From Bacteroidales bacterium (lineage in GTDB: Bacteria; Bacteroidota; Bacteroidia; Bacteroidales; UBA12077): a DNA stretch of 36,415 nt. The translations under genes and the position numbers were made by a program. Shown here piece after piece: positions 24,996 through 33,248 of the stretch. The first letter of the stretch is position 1. Each line of letters opens with the position of its first letter. A model generated the notes under the pieces. The model did not search any database. It was not told where the DNA came from and saw only the letters and a program-made list of their open reading frames with translations. The DNA lies in NCBI GenBank assembly GCA_030156305.1, contig JASGMZ010000003.1, positions 1 through 36,415 on the forward strand, given 5' to 3'.

Positions 24996-26640
24996 TTGTA
25001 TTTATTAAAGCATCAACATCAATGCTTAAATTAAAATCTACAGTATAATAATCGTAAAATTTTACCGAAATATCGTTATCAAATGCTGATGTTTTAAGTC
25101 CGGCTTTAATATACGCAAATCGAACAACTTCAAGTTTTTCAATATCCTGTTTCAGATATTCAACAACGGATATTTTTCTTGTAGGATAGGTTACTTTATA
25201 ATCTGAGTCAAGCTGCCCTGCAACAATCACCGGTTGTGTTCCCGGATCGAAAAGGGTATCTACCGGATGGTATGATTCATCCAGGAAGTATAGCTGAAAA
25301 TCAATATCCACAGGAAGCCCGTTAAAAACCTGAAGCACTAAATTAATTTTTTCAATCATTTCGGCATCCTCATTTATATCACTAAGATCCATCTCAATGG
25401 TGTCTTCTAATGCTATATTGTTGGCTTTAAACCAAAGAGGAAGGATAAATTCTAAGTCTACCTCTATTTTACTTTCTTTTGTAACAAAATTATAAGCTCC
25501 ACCAGGGCCATCAGGATTTGATGTAGCATTCATGTTGTATTGAAGATAAGTTGGCAAAAAGGCTAAAAACGCTGAAATATTGGAGTTGTCTCTATTGATT
25601 GATATGGTGGTATCTTGTGTTTCTCCATACTCATCTAATCGAGGGAAAGCATAATACGAGGGATTTATTTCGGGTTCCAGATTTAGGGTGATCGAATCAT
25701 TTTCATTTTTAAATCCGGAGAATCTTTCAATATTTATTTCTGCAGGTACTCCAAACGAATTATGAATATTGAAGTTTATTTGTGGATCTTCAAATTCAAT
25801 ATAACCATCACTTAATGATTCGAAAAAGTTTAGTTCTAAGTCTCCGGCTTCTGACATTAATTCGTAATTCCCAACATATCCAAAAATGGCGTTAAAGTCT
25901 ATATTGGTAAGTGTAAGTATTATTTCTACCTGGTCACCTGAATTTACTCCGGCTCCTGAATTGTATAATTCAAGGGTGAAATCCATTGGTAAAAAAGTTG
26001 TGTCGGTAACCGTTGTATCCATAAATTCAATAACATAATCGTTTAAGGAGAATGTTTGGTTTGTCGTAAAGGTTCCACTGCCATCATTAATGAGAATCGT
26101 ATCATGATACGATTGATTATTTTTTCGAATATAATCGCTTGTGATAATTAACATACCCGTGTGCTGGAAGGTTGAATTTATCTGCAGATTAAGGTCTGCT
26201 GTATTAATATAAATACTATCAGGATCTTCGTTGTTCGAGAAATTAAATTTATAATACTCTGTTCTTTCGACAACTACGGTGTCATCCCAACTTGCATAGG
26301 GAGGAAAATCTTCATCCGATTCAATGAAATACTCAGGGAAATTTTGGTCAGGGATATCGATTAGTTCATCTGCGAGGAATGAAAAAAGCGAATCTTCATA
26401 GGTTATAAAAAGTAAGCCCTCTTCATCAGCATCAATATAGCTTGTGCTATCGAACTCACTTATGATATCATCAAGTGAGAGAGAGCCATAAGCTAATGGA
26501 GTAAGCAGGCTCATATTGATTTCCATTTCATCACTTAGTTTATCAAATTCATATTCATCGTGCATACATTGCGAAAAGGTAAATATAAACGCTAAAGCGA
26601 TGAAAATATTTTTTTCTGAATGTTTTTTTAAATGCCTCAT
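24985..26640 (-). CDS. Large beta-rich lipoprotein of unknown function
   Basis: A 551-residue protein with a lipoprotein-type signal: basic start MRHLKKHSEKN, hydrophobic core IFIALAFIFTFSQC, lipid cysteine at about 26, and acidic residues right after it (MHDEYEFD), a possible surface-export signal in Bacteroidota. The mature protein is acidic, D/E/S/T/N-rich and predicted all-beta, with repeated strand-loop units such as INTADLNLQINSTF and VTDTTFLPMDFTLELYNSG. No enzyme motif is recognised. It sits between the DUF3352-like gene (24 bases upstream) and the DUF5723 barrel gene (overlapping), which suggests an outer-membrane complex of lipoprotein and barrel. That complex is inference from gene order. 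Confidence 0.75.
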   Translation of the reverse strand: MRHLKKHSEKNIFIALAFIFTFSQCMHDEYEFDKLSDEMEINMSLLTPLAYGSLSLDDIISEFDSTSYIDADEEGLLFITYEDSLFSFLADELIDIPDQNFPEYFIESDEDFPPYASWDDTVVVERTEYYKFNFSNNEDPDSIYINTADLNLQINSTFQHTGMLIITSDYIRKNNQSYHDTILINDGSGTFTTNQTFSLNDYVIEFMDTTVTDTTFLPMDFTLELYNSGAGVNSGDQVEIILTLTNIDFNAIFGYVGNYELMSEAGDLELNFFESLSDGYIEFEDPQINFNIHNSFGVPAEINIERFSGFKNENDSITLNLEPEINPSYYAFPRLDEYGETQDTTISINRDNSNISAFLAFLPTYLQYNMNATSNPDGPGGAYNFVTKESKIEVDLEFILPLWFKANNIALEDTIEMDLSDINEDAEMIEKINLVLQVFNGLPVDIDFQLYFLDESYHPVDTLFDPGTQPVIVAGQLDSDYKVTYPTRKISVVEYLKQDIEKLEVVRFAYIKAGLKTSAFDNDISVKFYDYYTVDFNLSIDVDALINTNDL

Positions 26641-26664
26641 AGCTTTATCTTTAAAATTAGTAAT

Positions 26665-29430
26665 CTAATTTACGGAATAATTATATAAAAAGTTATATTT
26701 AGAACCAACAATTAAATTAAACTGATTATGAGAACTTCCTAAGTAACCAATACTAAAGGGTGTGCTGCCTTTTAATGGGAAACCTTTGTAAATATTTCCA
26801 TTACTATTAAATAAATAAATTTGTCCGGAAGATTTTGTAACGATCCCGAGTTTCCGGTCATCATACGAAAAATAGTAATAAACCGGAGGATAGGTTATTT
26901 CTTCATTAAAAGTGTAATCAAAAATTTTATCACCATTTTTTTTGAATACTTCCAATTTATTTTTGTCAGCAAAAATATAATCTTTATATCCATCGGCGTC
27001 AATGTCTTGATAATCGAAGAAATGATCAGTTGAATATTTTTTAATTCTTTTTTCGGTAACCTGTCCATTAAGGCCAATCATCTTAATCATTCCTGTTTTA
27101 TCTGTAGTAACAAAATGAGTGTTTGTATTATTGTCGGCAGGCTCTAAGATAAATGAGTTGTTTTTCGACCTGGCAAACTGATGATTAACCCGGATTCGTT
27201 CCTGCCCTCTTCGATTGAGGATATAAATGCGATATTCATCGGCAAAAAGAATATAATCGTGAGTTTTTACTCTAAAATGTTGAACAGGCGTATTTACATG
27301 GGTATCGGTTTGTTGGAATTCCCATCCGTTGATTAAATTACCGTCTAATCCATAGAGGTAAACATTTTTATTTTCGCAGGGTACAATAATTCTATAATCT
27401 AAGTTTTTATCATAATCAAAAAGGGCAATACCTGCTGTTGAGGGAGACCTTAGATCTACGGGGTAGCGTTCTACATAATTCCCATTACGGTCGATTAAGT
27501 GAATTTTATCTTTCGTGCTAAAAAGTAATTGTAATTTACCATTTTTGTAATAATCGACCTGATAGACCTCGCTGTTAATTTTTTCGTTAAGCTGCATACG
27601 CCATAAAATCCTTCCTACTTTGTTTATCAGGTATATTTTATGATTTAAATCCTGAACAAATATTTCATTTTCCCGGGTATAATGATTGGTTACCAAACAG
27701 GGTTTAAAATTCATTGCAGTATCAAGCCGGCTTTCCCATACGGTAATGGCGTCATCCTTTATTTCGGGAATATACTTTAAGTATATATTATTAAATATCA
27801 TGTTGTTGTTATTCCTAAATTGTACGGCAAAAGCCTGAAATTTACGCAGCAAGTCAATATTGTCCTTTAATCCTGATTGTAAGTTATTATTTAAAAATTC
27901 AGCAACAAATTCGGGCGATCGGGATAGGTTGGTGTAAAAGTAAAAATTAGATTTGGATGAGAGATAATCTGTAAACTGGCTAAATTTCATGTCATTTTTT
28001 AATGTTTTGTGTAAAATGTTTGAATGAATAAAATTAATTAGAGATTCTTGAGAATTTCCCACTACCATAAAATTGTCGATAAATGTAAGATATGGATTAT
28101 CGAATCCAGCATAAATATCACCAAAAAAAGTTTTAAAAAGCCCTTCTACAGGTAAATTATATGTTTTATAAATGGTTTCTTTATCTATTCTTGCATCAAA
28201 AATAAGTTCTGATTTTTTTATTTTTTCTATCCCCGCAATTTTCGATAAAATTTGCTGCAGTTCATTTTCAAAAAGGCTTTTACTCTTTGTCCTCATAATA
28301 ATATATGAGTTTTGTTTTGTATTTTGATTTGGATTGTCGGTAATTACAAGCCCTATCTCTTCTTCGAGGTTATTTTGAATTAACGTTTCAAAATTTACAG
28401 CAAATTTTTGCTGATAATTTTGGATAAAATTATTGTACTCGTTTAGTTTATTTTTTTGGCTAAGATAGTTTTTATATTGCTTAAAATATCGTTCATTATC
28501 GCTTATGCCCAACGCAATAAAAACAGATGTATTTGCAGGGAGAACCTGGTTTAGCTTATGCTCAACAGCCTCCTGCTGCGAAAATATATTGAGGTAATTA
28601 TTAACAGATTGATCGCTAAATGTAAATCCGTTCAGCAAAACAGCATCATTTTTTAAATTTACATCCAACTCCATCCAGTTGCCTAAGTTTGTAAAATTGG
28701 CGATTTTACTTTTATATTTATCATTTAAAGTATAAGAAATAATCTCAGGGAAGTGCGAAAGGTTAATATAAATATTGGCATCTACATTTTTTCCGGCTGT
28801 TTTCTGAACCGTATTAAAACCGCTATTATTTAAAATTGATTCGTTAACAACTTCAGATTGTCTAATAGCTGATTCTAAAAGTATAGCCGAAGGGCTAAAA
28901 AGTAGCATTCCATGATTAAATGAAAAATACAATTCTCTATTATTGGTATTTATCAGGTAAATCCAATTATTATTATATTCACGTTTTTTTAACTTTCCCT
29001 GATGCTTAAGTAGATTTTCTATGGATTGAATAATTATTTTTTGATCACGAAAAGTATTCATGTGCATTAAAAAAAGAAAAGCAATATTTTCTTTACCGGA
29101 ACGATGTGCTGAAATAATTATACGATTATCATCCATGAGTTCTTTAATGAATTTATTATCGTCATATAGCTTTATTAGGTAAGATAAGCTTTCGTTAAAG
29201 CGATTTACTTTTTCTAATTGGTTTAATTCCTTATAAATTTTATTGTTTTTGCTTAATGAATTAATCTTTTCAATAAAATTTTCACTATCGATAATAAATG
29301 CAGCATCAAGCGGGATAGCTTTCAGCATATTAAAAGCCGGGATGCGCTGGCTTTTAATATATCTATAGCCAAAAAAACCTGCGGCAATAATGATAATTAG
29401 CGATGCAATGGTTAAAATTTTCTTTAACAT
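26665..29430 (-). CDS. Membrane-anchored DUF3352-like protein with C-terminal propeller
   Basis: A 921-residue protein with one N-terminal membrane helix (about 5-22, ILTIASLIIIIAAGFFGYRY) and a large periplasmic part. Residues about 30-555 resemble the DUF3352 region (IPLDAAFIIDSENF at the start; ILPANTSVFIALGISD; GDIYAGFDNPYLTFIDNFMVVGNS). From about 575 to the end, repeated blade-like units (KIYLINKVGRILWRMQL, KIHLIDRNGNYVERYPVDL, NVYLYGLDGNLINGWEF, QIYLFNSNGNIYKGFPLKG) point to a PQQ/WD-like beta-propeller. No catalytic motif is seen. It is first in a minus-strand operon with the lipoprotein and DUF5723 genes. The family name is moderately sure; the propeller is well supported by the repeats. 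Confidence 0.78.
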   Translation of the reverse strand: MLKKILTIASLIIIIAAGFFGYRYIKSQRIPAFNMLKAIPLDAAFIIDSENFIEKINSLSKNNKIYKELNQLEKVNRFNESLSYLIKLYDDNKFIKELMDDNRIIISAHRSGKENIAFLFLMHMNTFRDQKIIIQSIENLLKHQGKLKKREYNNNWIYLINTNNRELYFSFNHGMLLFSPSAILLESAIRQSEVVNESILNNSGFNTVQKTAGKNVDANIYINLSHFPEIISYTLNDKYKSKIANFTNLGNWMELDVNLKNDAVLLNGFTFSDQSVNNYLNIFSQQEAVEHKLNQVLPANTSVFIALGISDNERYFKQYKNYLSQKNKLNEYNNFIQNYQQKFAVNFETLIQNNLEEEIGLVITDNPNQNTKQNSYIIMRTKSKSLFENELQQILSKIAGIEKIKKSELIFDARIDKETIYKTYNLPVEGLFKTFFGDIYAGFDNPYLTFIDNFMVVGNSQESLINFIHSNILHKTLKNDMKFSQFTDYLSSKSNFYFYTNLSRSPEFVAEFLNNNLQSGLKDNIDLLRKFQAFAVQFRNNNNMIFNNIYLKYIPEIKDDAITVWESRLDTAMNFKPCLVTNHYTRENEIFVQDLNHKIYLINKVGRILWRMQLNEKINSEVYQVDYYKNGKLQLLFSTKDKIHLIDRNGNYVERYPVDLRSPSTAGIALFDYDKNLDYRIIVPCENKNVYLYGLDGNLINGWEFQQTDTHVNTPVQHFRVKTHDYILFADEYRIYILNRRGQERIRVNHQFARSKNNSFILEPADNNTNTHFVTTDKTGMIKMIGLNGQVTEKRIKKYSTDHFFDYQDIDADGYKDYIFADKNKLEVFKKNGDKIFDYTFNEEITYPPVYYYFSYDDRKLGIVTKSSGQIYLFNSNGNIYKGFPLKGSTPFSIGYLGSSHNQFNLIVGSKYNFLYNYSVN

Positions 29431-29462
29431 AAGTGTATGAATCTTTTTAGAAGATTTCGTTT

Positions 29463-29470
29463 CAAAAATA
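29463..29470 (-). promoter_or_regulatory. Putative -7 element for the DUF3352-lipoprotein-DUF5723 operon
   Basis: On the minus strand TATTTTTG (complement of 29463-29470) is an exact TAnnTTTG box 32 bases before the ATG. No correctly spaced TTTG -33 element is seen. Confidence 0.45.
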
Positions 29471-29557
29471 TTAAATATAAATTGATAATTATAACCATAT
29501 CATAACAAACATACTTAAATTTATTTAAACCTGATGGGTTTTATACAATCTAACTAA

Positions 29558-29565
29558 TAACTTTG
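29558..29565 (+). promoter_or_regulatory. Putative -7 element for the TonB-dependent receptor gene
   Basis: TAACTTTG is an exact TAnnTTTG box 25 bases before the receptor ATG. The -33 position has no clear TTTG. Confidence 0.5.
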
Positions 29566-29590
29566 CCAATTTTTAAAACTATTAATTAGG

Positions 29591-32014
29591 ATGATGTGGA
29601 AATTTAAAAATCATAAACTTTTCATTGTTTTTGTTTTATTTATTAATGGAATGTCTCTTTTTGCTCAGGAGTTACAAGTTAAAGATTTAGAAATACAAAA
29701 ACCTATCGAAGGTGTAGCTGTTTTTAACCAATCGAAACAAAAATCGGGTTTAACCAATAAAAATGGAATAGTTAACCTTGATATTTTTGAACCGACGGAA
29801 CGTATTTTTTTTCAACATCCCTCTTATAAATCAGCAGCCTATACAAAACAGGAAGTTCAGCAGATGGGTTTTGTCGTTTATTTGGAAAGTGAAGTCTATA
29901 CCATGGATGAATTTGTAATTTCTGCTTACCGTTGGGAGCAAAATTCTAAGGAAATACCGAATAAAATTACCCGGATACAAAAAAAAGAGATTGTATTCAA
30001 TAATCCGCAAACTACCGCAGATTTGTTATCACAAACCAACGAGGTGTTTGTGCAAAAAAGCCAGTTGGGTGGTGGCAGCCCTATGATTCGTGGTTTTGCA
30101 ACCAATTCGGTGTTGCTGGTTGTGGATGGTGTACGAATGAATAATGCTATTTATCGCGAAGGGAATTTACAAAATGTGATATCGCTCGATGCCAATGCCA
30201 TTGAAAGTAGTGAAATAATTTTTGGCCCGGGTTCAGTAACATATGGTAGTGATGCATTGGGTGGCGTGATGGATTTTCATACCTTAAAAGCGAAATTATC
30301 TACCGATACAAAGATGCAGGTTTCAGGTAACGCCATGACTCGTTACTCATCGGCCAATAACGAAAAAACAGGACATATCGATTTTAATATCGGGGCCCCT
30401 GAATGGGGCTTTTTATCAAGTATCACTTACAGCGATTATGGTGATTTGAGAATGGGCAGCCGCCATCATTCCGAATACCAAAGGCCAGAATATGTTGAGC
30501 GAATAAACGGAACAGACGCTGTAATTCAGAATAGTAATCCGAACTTGCAGGTGCCTACAGGATATAACCAGATCAACCTGATGCAAAAAATACGCTTCAG
30601 GCCTTCTGAAAACCTGGATATGAATTATGAATTTCATTATTCCAAACTATCAGATGTTCCCCGATACGACCGGTTAATTGAATATAGTGGGGAAAGATTG
30701 AAGTATGGACAATGGTATTACGGGCCTCAAATTTGGATGATGCATGCCTTAAATGTTAACTACCGGAAAGCAAATACATTTTTTGATGACGCAAAACTTA
30801 CCCTGGCATTCCAGGATTATGAAGAAAGCCGGCATGACCGGAAATTCGGCAAAGAAAGTTTGCGGCAACGAACCGAAAAGGTGAAAGCCTACTCGTTAAA
30901 TTTGGATTTTGATAAAAATCTGAACCGCGATAACGAATTGTATTATGGCGTTGAAGCGGTTTATAATTCAGTAAATTCAACAGCGCACAGTAAAAATATT
31001 CTTACTGGTGAATTATTCCCGGAATCGACCCGTTATCCTGACCGGATAAATGATTATACCACATTGGCAGCTTATGCAGGATATAAAGAAAATTTTAGCG
31101 AAAGATGGACCGCAATTTCAGGAATTCGGTTCAACTATACCCGTATTTATTCCACACTAAACGATACTACCTTTTTTAATTTTCCGTACGATAATATTTC
31201 TGTTAGCAATAGTGCATTTAATGGTTCTGTGGGATTGGTGTACCGTCCGGAAAAGTCGTGGCAGGTAAATCTTAATTTGTCCACCGGTTTTCATGCCCCC
31301 AATATTGATGATATTGCCAAAGTTTTTGACTCAGAACCCGGAAGCGTGGTTGTCCCGAATGAAAATTTAGAACCTGAATATGCCTATAATGCCGATTTGG
31401 GCATAAAAAAAGAATTTGGGCGTATGGCTGCTTTTAGTATTACCGGATTTTATACTTACCTGACGAACGCAATGGTGCGCCGTGACTTTACCTTTAACGG
31501 CCAGGATTCGATTCTGTACGATGGGGAAATGAGCAAAGTGCTGGCTATTGTTAATGCCGACAAAGCATATATTTATGGTTTGAGTGCTTCGGCAGAAATA
31601 CAATTGCCATATCAATTACATCTAAAATCGGTACTAAACTATACTTACGGTGAGGATCAGGATGGAATTCCCTTGCGGCATGTAGCCCCTCTTTTTGGAA
31701 GTACCCGGTTAAATTATAAACAAAAAAAATTACAAATCTCTCTTTATGCCGATTATAACGGAGAGATTGCTTACGAAGATATGGCCCCTGGCGAGCAGGA
31801 GAAGAACCATATATATGCAACCGATAGTAATGGAAATCCTTATTCACCATCCTGGTGGACATTAAATGTAAAAGGATTATATCGGGTTAAAAATTGGGGA
31901 ACGCTGAATTTTGGCATAGAGAATATATTAGATGTACGTTATCGCCCGTATTCATCCGGCATTGTTGCTCCGGGCAGAAATTTTATTGTTGGAATTCGTT
32001 TGAATCTTCAATAA
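29591..32014 (+). CDS. TonB-dependent receptor, heme-receptor-like
   Basis: An 807-residue outer-membrane receptor. The signal peptide ends near SLFAQ (about 25). A carboxypeptidase-regulatory-like domain follows (about 30-100; IEGVAVFNQSKQKSGLTNKNG), then a TonB-box-like stretch MDEFVISAYR near 104-113. The plug is about 125-235 (SPMIRGFATNSVLLVVDGVR, IIFGPGSVTYGSDALGG). A 22-strand type barrel fills the rest. FHAP near 566 and NENLEPE near 591 resemble the FRAP and NPNL boxes of heme/haemoglobin receptors, so heme or a related iron compound is the likely ligand; other siderophores or cobalamin remain possible. No iron-uptake genes and no SusD partner are adjacent. Confidence 0.88.
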   Translation: MMWKFKNHKLFIVFVLFINGMSLFAQELQVKDLEIQKPIEGVAVFNQSKQKSGLTNKNGIVNLDIFEPTERIFFQHPSYKSAAYTKQEVQQMGFVVYLESEVYTMDEFVISAYRWEQNSKEIPNKITRIQKKEIVFNNPQTTADLLSQTNEVFVQKSQLGGGSPMIRGFATNSVLLVVDGVRMNNAIYREGNLQNVISLDANAIESSEIIFGPGSVTYGSDALGGVMDFHTLKAKLSTDTKMQVSGNAMTRYSSANNEKTGHIDFNIGAPEWGFLSSITYSDYGDLRMGSRHHSEYQRPEYVERINGTDAVIQNSNPNLQVPTGYNQINLMQKIRFRPSENLDMNYEFHYSKLSDVPRYDRLIEYSGERLKYGQWYYGPQIWMMHALNVNYRKANTFFDDAKLTLAFQDYEESRHDRKFGKESLRQRTEKVKAYSLNLDFDKNLNRDNELYYGVEAVYNSVNSTAHSKNILTGELFPESTRYPDRINDYTTLAAYAGYKENFSERWTAISGIRFNYTRIYSTLNDTTFFNFPYDNISVSNSAFNGSVGLVYRPEKSWQVNLNLSTGFHAPNIDDIAKVFDSEPGSVVVPNENLEPEYAYNADLGIKKEFGRMAAFSITGFYTYLTNAMVRRDFTFNGQDSILYDGEMSKVLAIVNADKAYIYGLSASAEIQLPYQLHLKSVLNYTYGEDQDGIPLRHVAPLFGSTRLNYKQKKLQISLYADYNGEIAYEDMAPGEQEKNHIYATDSNGNPYSPSWWTLNVKGLYRVKNWGTLNFGIENILDVRYRPYSSGIVAPGRNFIVGIRLNLQ

Positions 32015-32049
32015 TGAAATTATTTTGGCTCAAAGATTGTAAAGGAATA

Positions 32050-32090
32050 TTCAATGCATGATTTATGGATCAAATTAATTATGCATTGAA
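32050..32090. repeat. Inverted repeat between the receptor gene and the next gene
   Basis: TTCAATGCAT (32050-32059) and ATGCATTGAA (32081-32090) are perfect inverted arms, extended inward by a G-T pair and three A-T pairs to a 14-pair stem with a 13-base loop. No T-run follows on the plus strand, so it is a poor terminator; it may be an mRNA 3'-end stabiliser or an operator. Confidence 0.45.
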
Positions 32091-32103
32091 AAAAATTTAT
32101 TGG

Positions 32104-32111
32104 TATTTTTG
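32104..32111 (+). promoter_or_regulatory. Putative -7 element for the 349-residue secreted protein
   Basis: TATTTTTG is an exact TAnnTTTG box 27 bases before the ATG at 32139; no well-spaced TTTG is seen upstream. Confidence 0.45.
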
Positions 32112-32138
32112 AATATTCTTACAACGAATAGATAGATT

Positions 32139-33188
32139 ATGAACCGTATATTTCTGCTTACATTGTTCATATTAATTTGTTCCGGGATTTTTTCCCAGGA
32201 AACAAAAACCGAAATCATCAATCAGGATAAAACAAATTATGAAAAAAATGTTTTTGATAAAGCCTTTGAGGAGATTAACGATAGCCTGAACTACCGTAAA
32301 AGGTACGACTTAATACCTGAGCAACTGCCCGATTGGTTTTTCCCGGCAATACAAAATACTACTCCTGTTGAAATTATTGGTGTTTCCGATCCCGGAATGG
32401 AATGGGAAGAAGCAAAAAAGCAGGCTGAGTTAAGAGCTTTGGCACTTTTTGCGATTATCCATTCTTCTACTGTAAGTAATATTACCGATGATTATACCAA
32501 CCTGCGTGAAGGAGACGGATATGCTTTATACTCAACTAAATTTCAGGATTTTGTATTAACAAAATCAAAAATAGTATGCGATTTATCGGCTATCGAGGTG
32601 GTTGATACTTTTTTTACCAAGTATAATGAAGCTATTGTTAAAATCAGAATCAATAACAATTTTCAATCGCTGTCAGCCAAAGATACAATTTATGCTACCG
32701 GAGAACATTTGCAGGTTTTTGTTGAACGCAATTTTAAGAGTGAAAAACTCGAGTTTTTTGATTTTATCATTAACAGCCAAACGGATAATGATTCTGGTTC
32801 ATTGAATCTTCAATACAGTTTTAAACAGGCATACAGAAGTTATGAAATTACTTCGTTTGTTGGACAAGATACTATTGATTTTGAGCCCAGAACCTACAAC
32901 TACCGAACAGAATTTGAGTTTAAGAAAGACAGTACTGATTTGGAATTCAAATATTTCGGATTAAATAAAGGCCTTTGGAATGCTTATATAACCGGGGTAT
33001 TATCTAATATCACCTGGTTGTCAAAACGACTTTCCGGAGCCGTAAAAAACTCCAATGATTTTTATACCTTAAAAAGTGAGATGTTCGTCCGGACGGTGTC
33101 GAAAAACAATATTTTCTTTGAATTGCAAGGCTTTAAGATGATTGAAAACGATCTGTACCTGGATTTTACAGGTAAAACTAATCAATAG
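32139..33188 (+). CDS. Secreted protein of unknown function with an LPP20-like segment
   Basis: A 349-residue protein with signal peptide MNRIFLLTLFILICSGIFSQ, cleaved near FSQE. The segment IIGVSDPGMEWEEAKKQAELRALALFAI (residues about 86-113, split in family comparisons) resembles the LPP20 lipoprotein motif of a GxSxP turn followed by an alanine-rich EA..QA..RA helix. No lipid cysteine is present at the signal end, so it is probably periplasmic and soluble. The remainder mixes strands and helices without a recognised motif. It lies between the TonB receptor and the Na/Pi cotransporter on the same strand, each with its own gap, and could be transcribed alone. I do not assign a function. Confidence 0.75.
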   Translation: MNRIFLLTLFILICSGIFSQETKTEIINQDKTNYEKNVFDKAFEEINDSLNYRKRYDLIPEQLPDWFFPAIQNTTPVEIIGVSDPGMEWEEAKKQAELRALALFAIIHSSTVSNITDDYTNLREGDGYALYSTKFQDFVLTKSKIVCDLSAIEVVDTFFTKYNEAIVKIRINNNFQSLSAKDTIYATGEHLQVFVERNFKSEKLEFFDFIINSQTDNDSGSLNLQYSFKQAYRSYEITSFVGQDTIDFEPRTYNYRTEFEFKKDSTDLEFKYFGLNKGLWNAYITGVLSNITWLSKRLSGAVKNSNDFYTLKSEMFVRTVSKNNIFFELQGFKMIENDLYLDFTGKTNQ

Positions 33189-33248
33189 CTTATATTTGTA
33201 TTGGATAGTATAGATTTATTTAATTGTTGTTCAGGTAGGATTTAAAAG

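Noticed and set aside
31551..31862. Minus-strand 103-residue ORF
   Set aside because: Antisense to the TonB-dependent receptor barrel; composition is that of a shadow frame.
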